From Gnetum montanum (Eukaryota; Streptophyta; Gnetopsida; Gnetales; Gnetaceae): a stretch of DNA of 64,000 nucleotides. The DNA lies in assembly GCA_015680685.1 (NCBI GenBank), contig MNCI01035702.1, positions 114,584 through 178,583 of the forward strand. Direction: 5' to 3'. This document shows, one piece after another, positions 51,421 to 63,060 of this stretch (its first letter is position 1; each line of letters opens with the position of its first letter). The translations under genes and the position numbers were made by a program. The notes under the pieces are model-generated. The model saw only the letters and a list, made by a program, of their open reading frames with translations. It had not been told where the DNA came from and searched no databases.

Positions 51421-54400
51421 ATGGTTTCACTATTTTTAAAGGGTTTTATTACTTTGTGAAGGGTTTGAAGATTTTTTTGTGATGACATGTCAAGTGTTTG
51501 AAGTTTTTTTGATCTTGATAATGGTGATTTGAAAATCTTTCTTCATAATAACATCATTTAAATTTTAATAGCTTTCTTCTCAACCAATAGAGATGCTCCA
51601 AAAAGAAAATTTAAACTCTTATTTGGCAAAGAAGTATGATTTGGTTAGGACTTTGTCTGTAAAATTCATTTCTTCAAATGTTAAAATTTTTTCTTCCTCT
51701 ACAAATATAGAAATTTTTATGATCTTCATAATATATATGTACAAGATAGCAAGAAAAAAATTGGGATGCCTTGTTGTAATGGTGTTATAAATAAGATGTC
51801 AGATTTTATTCTTTTTGATAATCCATATGAATCATTAGCTACTAATCTTACGTCACGATATGCATTTATTCAAAATTTGTGTTGCTTATCTTGTAATCAA
51901 TATTTTGCTATGAAATTAAATGATGTGATGTAAAAACATGACATTTGAATCATTCATGCTAGGTACTATGGTTGGGGATGCTGCAGGTATATAGTGCAAC
52001 AACTAGGGATTAGGGATTGGAGGGTTGTTACCTGATAGAGTAGGCCATGCAATAAGAGCATACAACTAAATATTCAAGTGGTAGATGCTACTTAGTAGTA
52101 ACTAAATTTACTATATGTGGATAGCTTTATTGGACTAACATTTAGTGATAGACATAACTACAAATTTTTCTATTTTACTAGCTAGCTATAGTAGACTAGC
52201 ATAATATCTTTCATACATTCCAATCTCACATTCCTTCTGCATGGGTTTGGAGAAGAATGGAAACATTTTATGTAATGTGTTTTAATTTGTGGTTGGGATG
52301 TGGGATTGCAGGCTAAGGTATGGGCTCAATGATTACTGCTTGAATTAGCTATAGCTAGCATCACACTTAAGCCAATTGTCCAAATAAACCTTGTATCTAG
52401 TTGTAAAAATAGACATTCACTTGATAACACCTTAAAATCATCAGTAAGCTACAACTCGCCTTAAATGCATAGGGGGTGAGAAGAAAATTTTGTTAAAACA
52501 TGCTAGCTAGGAGATGAGGCTAAAAGATGAAGAATGTGCTTTCATATAAATTGACTTTCTTTTAGGATGATTACTCCTATGCCTTGAAAGGTTAAAGGAG
52601 TTTTCTTGGAAATGTATGTGTAAAACTATATTTTCCATTTCATTCATTGTTAATGGACTCTCGATTATCTTATTAAGGCATTGTGCTCTTACTTTAACTC
52701 ATCAGGGCTCTATTGGCTTCTATTCTAATTAATCAAAACCTAAAGGATGTAGTAAGCAATCGACCTTTAGCTTGCTTATGTTTTTGTTGTGACAAATGTC
52801 AAATTTTTCTTTAGCAACTACTCACACAACATCTGTCTGTGCAAAGGATGTTTATCTATATTTCTAAATAGCATATATTAGCATCATTAATCATGATGAA
52901 CTANTAGTAGATTGGTGTTAATAGGCAGTGGTTTGTAGTCTAACAAAAATGGTTGGATCCATTGGTAAGAATATCTAATTCCAATGGTAATAATATGTTG
53001 GCCCATCTAATAGGATCCTTCTAAGTAAACCTTCTACCTCCCCACCCATCTAGGTTATTTATTATTAGCTCCAAGTTGCTTCATGCTTTTAGTAGGTGAC
53101 ATTGCAATGTTTGATTCTTATTTATTAAGGAATAAGAATCATGAACCTCATAGCAGGAATAAGAAATTGATTGATGCTACCTATGCTTCTCTATATAGGA
53201 TACAACTCCTTGGAAATGTAAATGTACATGATGGCTTGCTATATTTAAACCTGCCACTAGCAAGAAGTTAATGAATATTCCTGTGATGTCATATCACTTA
53301 CACAGCCTAATGATCAAATTCATAGGCTTGAAAATAATCTTGATAAGGTTTCCACTAATGAATAATNATCAAGACTCAAAACCTCTCTATCTTGTATGCT
53401 AGTTTTATTTCAAGTTCCAAATCATAAACCTTCCAAGATAGTTAATGAAACCTAACTTTATTTTCATTTCTTTTTTTACTAACAAAGAAGTGTAAATCAC
53501 TTCAAAACTAAGCTTTCCTTATAAATTTGTATGAATTTTAAAGCCTTTTGGAAAATATGAAACCTTGAAATTTTTGTAAAAATATTTCCATTTAAGTATT
53601 ACGTCAAACTTTGAATTGGTTTTGTCTAACTTTGGATCTTCAAGGTTCCAATTTATTGATGATTTCTTTGTGAGTAGCTACTTTGAAATCTCACAAATAA
53701 CCTTTAAATCATTTGCATTTCATAGCAACAATAAGGGTTCTATAGATTCTCTCCCCTATCTAAGTTTCATATAGTAATTATGGAGGTTAATGGAGACATT
53801 GAATATCTAACATAACTCTATTGATAACCTAGGAATTCTTTCTCTCAAAACTGCAATTATTAAATAGAGTTGTGAAATCATTATATACTAAATTAATTAT
53901 TTACATTGAGCTAAACTATTTACTTTGTATACATAAAACTAATTGGGAATTTGGGCTATTGAAGGTCTATCACTCCATCCCTTAACATGACATTTTCACA
54001 AAAACTTGATGTAATAAGAATGCAAGCCCAAATTTTGATAAATAAGAATGAAGAAGGGAATGAAATGTATTAGTTTAACCTAGTAGAGATAGAAGTAGAT
54101 TAATACTAATGTAATGATGCTAAGTATTTACTACCTTTACTTCTTCTTTCCTCGTTGCAACTTGTTTTTGGCCTAATAAAAATAAAGCCATAATAAGATT
54201 CATGGATTTCTAGGAATTCAATTTATCCACTGTAATTCTTTCAAGATTGACATTCCATTTATGGTAGACTTCTTATTTGTTGGCTCTACTAAGTTTTTCC
54301 ACCACTAGTTTCTTAACTACTTTCATCTTCTTAATATTGGCTACTTTCACCTTTAATTTTTGTAAAGATAACCTTCTTGCCACTATGATATTTGCTTTGG

Positions 54401-55400
54401 TTACATCTTCACATGGTAGGGAATGAAGAAATGGAGAGAATGTCTCATGGCTAAAAAAATCAAGCACCACACCTTCATTCTTTCTAGATAGGAATTGGTG
54501 AATTGGATAATTACGAGAGTAGGGATTTCTTTTATTTAATAGTATGAAACCTAATCAAATGTAGTGGGCATTACAGTATCTTGATTCATGGTCTATTAGT
54601 ATTGAAGATAGTTGTCAAAGCTATAACTTTAGGAACATTGAAGTCTTGGAATTCTGTTTGGAAGCTTGCTTAGCTCTTATTCTTCAGACATTCTATGCAC
54701 TTGCATTTAGTGCCAAAATTGTCAAATGAAATCCTACAAAACTTCATTGCACTATATTTCACTTTGCTTGAAAATGCTAGTTCTTTGCTTTGTACTCATC
54801 TTTGCTCAATCTATAGCAATGTTTCAGGGAGATCCAATTCACTTAAATGTGTTTTAATCTCACATGGATTACTTTAATTTGAGTCTAACACACTTAAAAT
54901 TTGCAATGATGCAAGTTAATCTTCACTTTTAAAATCTTTTACTTCATTGGAATCATTAGTTCAATCATCATAATGCTTTCATTACACTTAGCACTATTTA
55001 TAATTCCATATTGATGATAACATGGCATTGGTTCTCTTGATGTCATCGTTTTGCTTCAATGATTTCTATAATATTATGAGTATGGAACTACACAAGACAT
55101 TTTAAAGCTAAGGGGTTCTTTAAATTCTATTCTACTAATGTCATTAAGGACCAATTCTACTGACATCATCAAGAAACAATTTCACTAAAGGTACTCACAA
55201 TTTATGTATATCATTAAAATTATCTTGAAAAATGCTACATGATGGTATAAGGAAATCAAAGAGTGCCTTCTTTATAAAGGTTGTATTTGCTATTTTACAA
55301 AGTGTTGTGTTAGAAATAGTTCTAACTCTTATATCATAGGATTTTTAAATTTTTTTTGAATGTTGTGTGAGGAGGGAAAGGTTTTTTTTTGTTTTTCTTT
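51421..55400. other. AT-rich DNA with no recognised gene
   Basis: Nothing here could be assigned. Longest open stretches are 60-65 codons: plus 51,593-51,790, plus 53,083-53,271 (LLVGDIAMFDSYLLRNKNHE and GNVNVHDGLLYLNLPLARS, which looks peptide-like but matches nothing I know), minus 54,470-54,273 (lysine-rich) and plus 54,695-54,877. None has neighbours or codon patterns that would support a gene. It is probably old, decayed repeat DNA. Confidence 0.5.
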
Positions 55401-55404
55401 TTTT

Positions 55405-55436
55405 GGGGGAAGGGGTATGTGTGGGGGGAGCAGGGG
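55405..55436 (+). other. G-quadruplex-type tract
   Basis: Four runs of four to six G occur at 55,405-55,409, 55,412-55,415, 55,423-55,428 and 55,433-55,436, separated by loops of 2, 7 and 4 bases, after a T-rich run and followed by GA-rich sequence to 55,460. This fits the usual G4 pattern and stands out in an AT-rich region. Function, if any, is unknown. Confidence 0.75.
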
Positions 55437-55819
55437 AAAGAGAAGGAGGGAAGAGGGATGGTGTAAAGTGTCAAACTTGACATAATTTGATTATAAGTAG
55501 ACCATAAGACATATATAGCTAATATGATAAGTTTGATTCCAATATGATATTATTAAAATATAAAGACATTCTTATATAAAAAAGGTTAAATGATAATTGA
55601 CCTAATAAATTTTCAAGGTCTAGAATATGCCTCAAAAAAATTTGATTTTGATTCCATTTTATATTTAAAATAAAATAATTATCAAAGTAATGAAAGAGTA
55701 ACTCAAATTTATTTAGTATTTATTGCAGTGTAGATGTCAAATCCAAACCATTATAGGTTATGTAATACCTTAAGATTTTGATTTCTTGATGAGGTATGTT
55801 GTTGTGCCTTAGTTATCTT

Positions 55820-55960
55820 ATCTTAATATTAAGATGTTAGACTAAAGGTAAGACTCTTAATTTAGAATATAAAGTTATAAGTTCAATTCTTGTAGGCAAT
55901 GTTGAGTTATACAATTCCAGTTTGACTATGTCTTAAGGGTAAATATTGTGAAAAAAATTT
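55820..55960 (+). repeat. Possible tRNA-derived SINE remnant
   Basis: TAGACTAAAGG (55,838-55,848) resembles a polymerase III A box and AGTTCAATTCT (55,880-55,890) a B box. The spacing is about 32 bp between boxes. ATAAG-TTCAATT-CTTGT around the B box can form a five-pair T-arm with the canonical seven-base loop. The anticodon arm does not fold well, so this is not a tRNA gene. The rest of the element is not defined. Confidence 0.33.
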
Positions 55961-56719
55961 GGTAAAGTCTACTAATTTTGGAGATGTTTTTTTTCTTTTA
56001 GTTTTCATCATAACAACCGATCTTAAAATCTTTGTACCGTTAGTTATCTTATCTTTGACATGTATGCACTAAGTATGTTTTATTTTTAATAAGTTTGCTA
56101 TGGCTTGATAACTTGTTAGCTTGGTAGTTAGCTATCACTTGATAACTAATCTTAAAACCTTTCTTTATAATAGAAAAAGGATTAGGCATTGCCCTCATTC
56201 AAAAACACTCTTATAGGTTTTTATTTCTTACTAAAGGGCTAGCCTAGTATTTTTAACTTAAGTACATAATATAACATAGAATGTTTCTTTGTTATGTTTG
56301 GCTACACTTAGGATTTGTTGGTATTAATTTTAAAAAATAAAAGATGATATATTTTAAAGGAATTTATTATGCCAAATTATATTTTCTTTGACACTTAATT
56401 ATATTGTATTTGATGATTTAATGAAAGCATTTAATGCATGTTAAATTAAACCTTGGAATTACTTTATTAGAAAAATAGGAAACAACGTTACATCAAGAAC
56501 ATCATACAAACAAAAAGACAACTTTCCAAAATACCCAAAGGTATTCAAACTCCTATTTAACAAAATAAAACAATTGTAATAAAAATACTATAAAGGACAA
56601 TAGTTGAGGTAGTGAATTTTAAATTGACATCTATAGTGAAGTTAGAATAATAAAACTTTCCTTAAATTTAAATTTGGCATAATACATAATATTGGTAATT
56701 TATATTATATTATGCTATA
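55961..56719. other. No feature recognised
   Basis: AT-rich sequence between the possible SINE and the LINE end. It could contain further decayed LINE sequence, but no motif can be read. Confidence 0.45.
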
Positions 56720-57765
56720 CGATAAATAATGATGAAATAGAAGTGACAATTCAAGGCTAAAAATTTCCTTAATGTAAATATTTTCGCTATCTAAGATTAA
56801 TACTCTAATTAGACAATGAAATTGATAAAGATATAAAAAATAGAAGTGAACGAATAATCAAAATGGAGATAGCTTAGTTTTGTTTTATGTAACAAAAGGA
56901 TACCAATAAAACTAAAGGGAAAATTTTATAGGAAAACAATTATAATTGCTATCTTATATAGTGCTAAATGTTGGGCAGTACAAAAGAGACATAAACAATA
57001 AATCAGTATGGTAAAAATGTGAATGCTTAAATGGATGTTGAATGCTACTACAAGAAATAAGTTGCAAAATACAAATATTAGAGGAAGACTTAGAGTAGTT
57101 TCTATTTTAAATAAGTTTAAAAAATGTCATCTTAGATGGTTTAGGCATGTGTAAATAAGATCAAACAATGAGGCCTTGCACACATGAAGAGTAAAAGGTA
57201 ACAATTGTTAATATTTTGTTAAAGTTGACTAATGTTACAAATAATTGTTTGAGTGAGAGAAAGTGCAATTATTAAAACTAATTTTTTTGGAACAAAATGT
57301 AATGCTATGTAACTATCATGGATATTAATTACCATAATATCATGTATAAATTGATACTTTTCCTGAACACCTAATACAAATTAATAGAATTCGATTTAAA
57401 CTATTTTGAAATGATACATCACTATAATAAACAATTATTAAAAATTATCATGTGTTTTGATCCATCAAAATTGTTAACTAACAATTATTATCTAAAATTT
57501 AATCATGTGTCTAATGCTTGAGCTTAGAAAAAGAATGTTGCTGCATCATTGTTCAAGAAAGCCATTGAAAGGAAGACCAAAAAAGACATGGAAAAAATGA
57601 TTGAAAATTATTTCAAAAAATTATAAATAAATAAATATCTAGTTGTTGATAGAGGTAAATGGAAAAAAAGAACTCATGTAGCCAATCTTATTATTTTAGG
57701 ACAAGGCTAAGATGATGATGATAATGACCTTAACTAGCAACCTATTACCTAATAATATAATAAGC
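56720..57765 (+). mobile_element. RTE-type LINE 3' end (plus strand), interrupted by a MITE-like insertion
   Basis: Across stops, the plus strand reads CNKRIPIKLKGKFYRKTIII, AILYSAKCWAVQKRH, MLKWMLNATTRNKLQNTNIR, GRLRVVSI and HLRWFRHV, the conserved C-terminal part of plant RTE LINE reverse transcriptase. After a 296 bp insertion it resumes at about 57,540 with KPLKGRPKKTWKKMIENYFK, DRGKWKKRTHVANLIILGQG and ends in a GATGATGATGATAATGACC tail near 57,732. The short GAT-type tail is characteristic of the clade. It is 5'-truncated and dead, and a better overall match than the minus-strand copy at 10.26-10.83 kb. Confidence 0.86.
57197..57492. mobile_element. MITE-like insertion with terminal inverted repeats and a TAAAA target duplication
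   Basis: The unit starts GGTAACAATTGTTAAT and its end, read in reverse complement, starts GATAATAATTGTTAGTTAAC: imperfect terminal inverted repeats of about 14-22 bp. TAAAA at 57,192-57,196 and 57,493-57,497 gives an exact 5 bp duplication. At 296 bp, AT-rich and non-coding, it fits a miniature inverted-repeat element. The LINE coding sequence resumes shortly after it, and the homologous LINE at 10.3-10.8 kb lacks it. The superfamily is not assigned. Confidence 0.65.
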
Positions 57766-57829
57766 TAAGAAACTTTTGTGTCAACCTATTACCTAAATTG
57801 GTAACCTATTTTCCATAAAGTGTTTTGCT

Positions 57830-59380
57830 TGGTGTAAGAATTATTATGTCCTACATTTGTGTCATTAAGAAGAAACTTTTTGCTCCTTTAAATACATGAG
57901 GTAATATGGAAATTAAGGATTGGTTATTGATGAGAACACTATACTAGCCTTTACAAATAAAGATTACTATGGAAATTGATCTAAAAAAGACTCTTCATCA
58001 ACCTTATCACATTATAGTCTAGACAAATGATTTTTCATTACATTTTTCATTTTATTTTTTAGTTATTGTGATATTAAATTTTTTGAGGATCACCAACCTC
58101 CAATTGATTTAGGGCCTTACCATTGGTTTGTGCATTAGAAAATAGATTGCATTATACTTTGTATGTACAAAGACTAGGTATCCAAGAAAATAGTGCCTGA
58201 ACTTTTCTAGCATGTACACCACCATTATCAGATTCTTTTCAATAGTGATGTAGTTAAGTTATCAACCAACAATGCTCCTAATTTCATTATTGATATAGTA
58301 GGGATGTTTCTAGTTATTCAACTATATAAGCATAGCTTACAAGGCATGAATGAATAGATTTATCATTATTTGGAAAATTTGAGACCAATTAGGAACTTAT
58401 ATAATTGAAGTTTCTACAAGTCCTTGTTTTAGGGGCTCAAATATTTTCTCACACTTATTTGATCATAAAAATGTATCTTTTTTTGTAAGTTTTGCTAATG
58501 GTTTTACAATCTTTGAGAATTTCTCAATGAAGCACCAATAGTACATTATGTCACTAAGGAATGACCTTACATATTTCACTATTTGACATTTTTATATCAT
58601 AACTTGAATTATTTTAATCATTTCTTGATCAACTTCAATGTTGTTTTATGAGATCCTATGTCCAAGAACAATGTCTTCTTGGACCATGAGGTAATTTTTT
58701 TACTAGTTAATTTCTAAGTTTATATCCACATATCTTTTTAGTACTTATTTTAACTATGCCAATGTTTATTTGAAGTTTGACCATAGTTGGAAACGTTATC
58801 CATGAAGACTTTAACATCATTACCAATATGCTTTTGGAAGATGTTCAAAACTAGGTATTGGAAAGTAGTAGGAGCATTGTACAATCCAAATGATATCTTT
58901 TCATAGGAAAAGTTCCTCAAGAACTTTTGAAGTTCTTTTTTTTTTTTGGTTTGGTTATCAAGCCAAATTTGGATTTGGTTATAGCCACTATAACTATTCA
59001 AGATGTTATAATATTTATGTCTTACTATGATGTATAATACTTAATCAATAAATGACAACAAAAAGTGATATTTAAATATCACCATGTTCAATAGTCTAAA
59101 GTTAATGTAAATCTGCCACTGGTCTTCTTTCTTGAGTATAATTATAAGTGGATTTACCTACTCACTAGCCACTATAAAATAAATGAATCTATCTTTTAAG
59201 AGCTTTTCAATTTCATACTTAACTATTTACTTAGGCTTTATATTTAACATATATTATGGTTGATGTTTGGGCTTGATAATAAGATTTGTATAAATTTTAT
59301 ACTAGTATATGCATGGATCTATTCTGGTTATCTTATCATATGACCAAGCAAAGGTTTTTTGGTTATTTGTTTATGACTTC
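57830..59380 (-). pseudogene. Reverse transcriptase-RNase H of Athila-like element 3
   Basis: The minus strand has EKLLKDRFIYFIVASE (59.2 kb), WQIYINFRLLNMVIFKYHFL (59.1 kb) and YNILNSYSGYNQIQIWLDN (58.98 kb). The catalytic box reads VKVFMDNVSNYG at about 58.8 kb, with the second Asp changed to Asn. RNase H follows at 58.32-58.05 kb (LNYITIEKNLIMVVYMLEKF, KPMVRP-INWRLVILKKF), then the spacer to integrase, which is lost at about 57.83 kb. It is older-looking than copy 2, with stops every 20-40 codons. Confidence 0.84.
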
Positions 59381-59819
59381 TAGTAACTTCTTTTTTGTAC
59401 TCCTCTATTATCTTCACATAGATGATTACTAGTGTATTATTTTAAAGAAAAACATATTCTAGTGACTCTAGTAATGTTTTCAATTTAATTGATTTGGATG
59501 TAGGTTCTTCTAGAATTTTCATCTCTCCTCAATTGTTATTTTGTTTTTACACATGTCTTGCTAGGGAGAGTTATTTTTATAATTTCTCCAACAAATCCAA
59601 CAATTTTGCATATGAGATAATAAGTGCTTCTTCCTTTTATATGCAAATTGTACATTTACATCTTTCATCTCCTATTAGCCATTGGGTATCTTTTTGCTTA
59701 GTGGCTACTACATACAAGAATCTTTGCATACACACTATTTCTATACATGAAATATATGATGTAATATTCTTCTATCTCATGGTCTAAGATTTCTAAATCT
59801 AATTTCACCCTATCTCACT

Positions 59820-60190
59820 ATATGTGATGCATGAAACTCTCTTTTTCTCAATTTCTCCATGCTTATTCTTCTTGGAAATTTTCAAAGATAAGGTTTTGAT
59901 TCTAAGCTTGGCATTAATGATGCTTAGCTAAGCCCTCTTCATAATGATAGGAAACTTTCCTTTGTAGTTATCTACATGGATTTCTAGGAAATTTGTTGGT
60001 TAGGATGACCTAGTGATCACAATATCCTTTGCTTTTCCCCAGGAAATAGTAATTGACTAGTCTACAAACTCTAACTTGATGTTGCACTTTTGAAGTAGTG
60101 GTAGGTTTAATGCTTTGTAGATTTTTTGGGAAATCACATTAATACTACAACCTAAGTATAATGAAGCCTTGCATGATTCATTTCTATCAA
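59820..60190 (-). pseudogene. Protease end of Athila-like element 3
   Basis: The minus strand at about 60,000-59,850 reads YPTNFLEIHVDNYKGKFPII then a decayed GRAWLS block (KRA-LSIINAKLRIKTLSLK), in register with the protease stretches of elements 1 and 2. No active-site motif is readable. Confidence 0.68.
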
Positions 60191-60249
60191 TATACAAGTA
60201 AATTAGGAGGTTTCCAAAATTAATTGCCTTCATATAAATATTACATACT

Positions 60250-62765
60250 TTAATCTAATTAGTAACAACATGAGTTAATATGATAGTTTATATTTTTTAT
60301 TTTTGGTTTAAAGGTGCCTTAATTAAGAGATTGGAGGTTATTGGTGTTGATATAGGATCCACAACCACTAATGCTTACACAAGTTGAAGTGGAATAGCAA
60401 GTCTAAAAAAATAATGCTTCTCAGGCTTGCATTTAGAGTAGCTTGAACTATCATCTACTTACATATTTATAACTTTAGTAGCACTTTTCTAATGTGGCTA
60501 AGGAGGTATCTCACCTTGTATTTATGAAGGTGGCACTAGAAAAGGAAAAGTATGTGATGGTTAAGGATTCATATGAGGTGAATGTAAAGGTTAGGAATGT
60601 GATTTGGAGCTCTTAAAGTAGAAGGCCTATGGTATTTATATGGATAATAGTAATGGAAGGAGTGAGATCAAGTAGTTGCATCACTTGGAAAAATAGGTTG
60701 TTTGGTATAATTGACATAAGGATCTAGTTCCTTGTAAGGGTACTATTGCCTTAATGGTGACATCCCTCATAACTCTAGATTTTGAAACTACTAAGAATAT
60801 TGCTCTTGAGGCTAAGGTAAAGCACCACTTGGGTAGTATTGTTGGTTGTGGAACTACTTGTAGTTGCCTCATGGGTAAGGTAATCTCTTGGGCATAAGCT
60901 TTTTAATGAAATTTCAACTTAATTCATATACCCCAAACTCCTATAGATGTAACATTATAGGAAAAAATTCTTTGAGATGTTCAAAATTGCACAAGCCATG
61001 TTCATCATCATCAATTGAATCTAAGTTAGTAACCTTCTTAACTACATTAGCTTTATATTTTTTACTGTATATGTCATTGCTTGCTTCTTTGTTCTTATTA
61101 TTATCTTTCTCTCATGCAATGGTTTGGTCTATTTTCTCTTATACTATTTTGAGTGTAGTTGTAAATTTCTCATCCACTAAATTCTACATTTTTTCATCCT
61201 TATTATAATATGTGAAACTGGTTTTTTAATCGACAAGGTATTTCTCTAAATCACCTCCTCCAAAGAATCTTCATCCTCTCTTCTGTCAAAAGCATAAACA
61301 TTTTTTTTTGTGAAAAGAGGGATTTCTATTATAGTTTTCTACATTCTCTCTCTTTTTAAACTCTTCTTCATTTTTTGCAACTTGATTAATTAATTCTTGG
61401 ATCTAATGAGTCCTTATTTTTGAATGTCTTCCTTAGGCATAAACCCCAAGATTCTTTTTTATTCTATTTTTGATCCCATTTATAATACACCTAGATTGTT
61501 CCCTTTGAGAAAATCCTTAACATAAGCATCTATGCAATAAGAAATAGTACCTATCCAAGGATACATTAAAGGATTTATGATTATTCTACTTCTATTGTTA
61601 AATTTATTTTCTCAAGTTACATACTCTAGAGTATGTTTGATACTTATTATTGAACAAGTCTAGCATTGTATTTAATCCCCTAATTAATTATAGTTCAAAT
61701 GATTATTATTTATTTTCTATTATCTTAATGAGTATCCTAGGGAATAGTTTGAGCTTGCATCATGACTACTATTCTTAATATTTTACAAGGCACATGCATC
61801 ATGAAAGGCTTGCAACTCATGTTATGGGTCAACATTGTAGCCTTCCTCAAATTTAGGAATATTTTTCATGTTAATTGTTTTGATGCAATTGTCTCTTTAA
61901 TGCTTGGTTGAGATATAAATAGCCTCCCTAATATTAGTCATAATCTTGATATGAAGCAAGGGCTCATCAAAATTATTATGTTCATGATGGTATTTATTAC
62001 GACCATGATCCTTTTTGTGTTGTCTACTATGCCTTCTCTCATTTCTAGATAATCTATCTTAATTTCTATCTCTATCATATCTACTCTTTCTACCTTAATT
62101 TCTATCATGATCTCTTATATCTTTTTTACTAGAAAATATATCATTATTACTTCTTTGTGGGCCACACTCATCCTCGTTAGATCTAGACAATGATAATGGT
62201 AAAAATGATGAAGAATTATAAGAGCCATGCTATATTTCTCTTATGTCATGAATTCTTTAATTATCTTTGGGTCTTCTACTAGAAGATCTAGGCCTAGAGG
62301 CCTTCCTTATTATGTCATGTTCTTTCCTCTCCTTGCTTACTTACAAGATTGAACACAACCGTGGGTTTATCATGTCATTTATATCTAATCAAGGAGGATT
62401 TTGGTGATTGGATCTACATGGAATGAAAATCTATATCCTTATTTTTTCACTACAATGTTAGTAGAATGATCACTTCCTTTTCCTTTTCCTTTACTACTTT
62501 ATGGTAGGTTTCCTTGAAATGACCTTTGTAATATTAGGATTTAATAGGCTAGTAGAGCCTAGACATTTCATCAAATATCTTATAGTCAATGGTAGCTACT
62601 TCTATTCAAACTTTCATCAATATTGTCATGAATATTCATGGAGTTTAAAGATCAAGTAGTAATATAATGTTACCTTTTAAGTTGTTCCATTGAATTTGTT
62701 CATCCACATAAAGAATGAAGATGAAGGACAAATAATAAGGATTTGAACATTGGTAGACTATTTGG
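60250..62765 (-). pseudogene. Gag of Athila-like element 3
   Basis: The N-terminal domain is recognisable at about 62.73-62.55 kb (LSFIFILYVDEQIQWNNLKG, NIILLLD), equivalent to the LDFTFILHQDQQLRWHDMEG stretch of element 2. A basic region lies near 62.3-62.0 kb (RRPRSSSRRPKDN-type, with RHSRQHKKDHGRNKYHHEHN). The middle lysine-rich part is at about 61.1 kb, followed by CNFEHLKEFFPIMLHL near 60.97 kb, a decayed form of the CxICxYxYPKGYC block. The gag start, primer site and 5' LTR are missing: at about 62,770 the sequence changes to the repeat shared with 25.67 kb. Confidence 0.7.
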
Positions 62766-62769
62766 ACTT

Positions 62770-63060
62770 GATAGTGTTGGCACATTTCGCCATTTCATGA
62801 AGCAGGTTAAATAGTTGAGATTCTTTTATGAAGAAGTGATTAAATTTACAGTTTTAAAGAAGGAGAATGAGTAACCAGAAGGCATTTTTTTTAATATATG
62901 TATATATCGGAGCAAGTTTACACAGCCATGTTGAGAAGTATGTTGCTCTACTTTCCTAGATCACTAAGGTTTACAGCAGTCTGAGGTTATTTCTCCTGGG
63001 TAATTCAAGAATATATGGTTTCAAGGTTAAGCAAGAAATTTATTTCTGCAAACAAGATGT
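62770..63060. repeat. Sequence shared with 25,665-26,085
   Basis: This starts TTGGCACATTTCGCCATTTC and matches the stretch ahead of the ABCB fragment in the same orientation, over about 280 bp with many small differences. It forms the boundary between Athila-like gag and the right-hand, GC-richer part of the window. Confidence 0.55.

Noticed and set aside
53083-53271. 62-codon plus-strand frame with a natural-looking peptide
   Set aside because: No upstream exon, splice pattern or known motif; left as unassigned sequence rather than called a gene.
55838-55890. tRNA gene
   Set aside because: The T-arm is good but the anticodon arm does not pair and no acceptor stem closes. Kept only as a possible SINE remnant.
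61040-61210. Membrane-protein-like plus-strand frame (60,888-61,208)
   Set aside because: It is the complement of lysine/asparagine-rich gag sequence of Athila-like element 3. Reverse strands of such sequence look hydrophobic.
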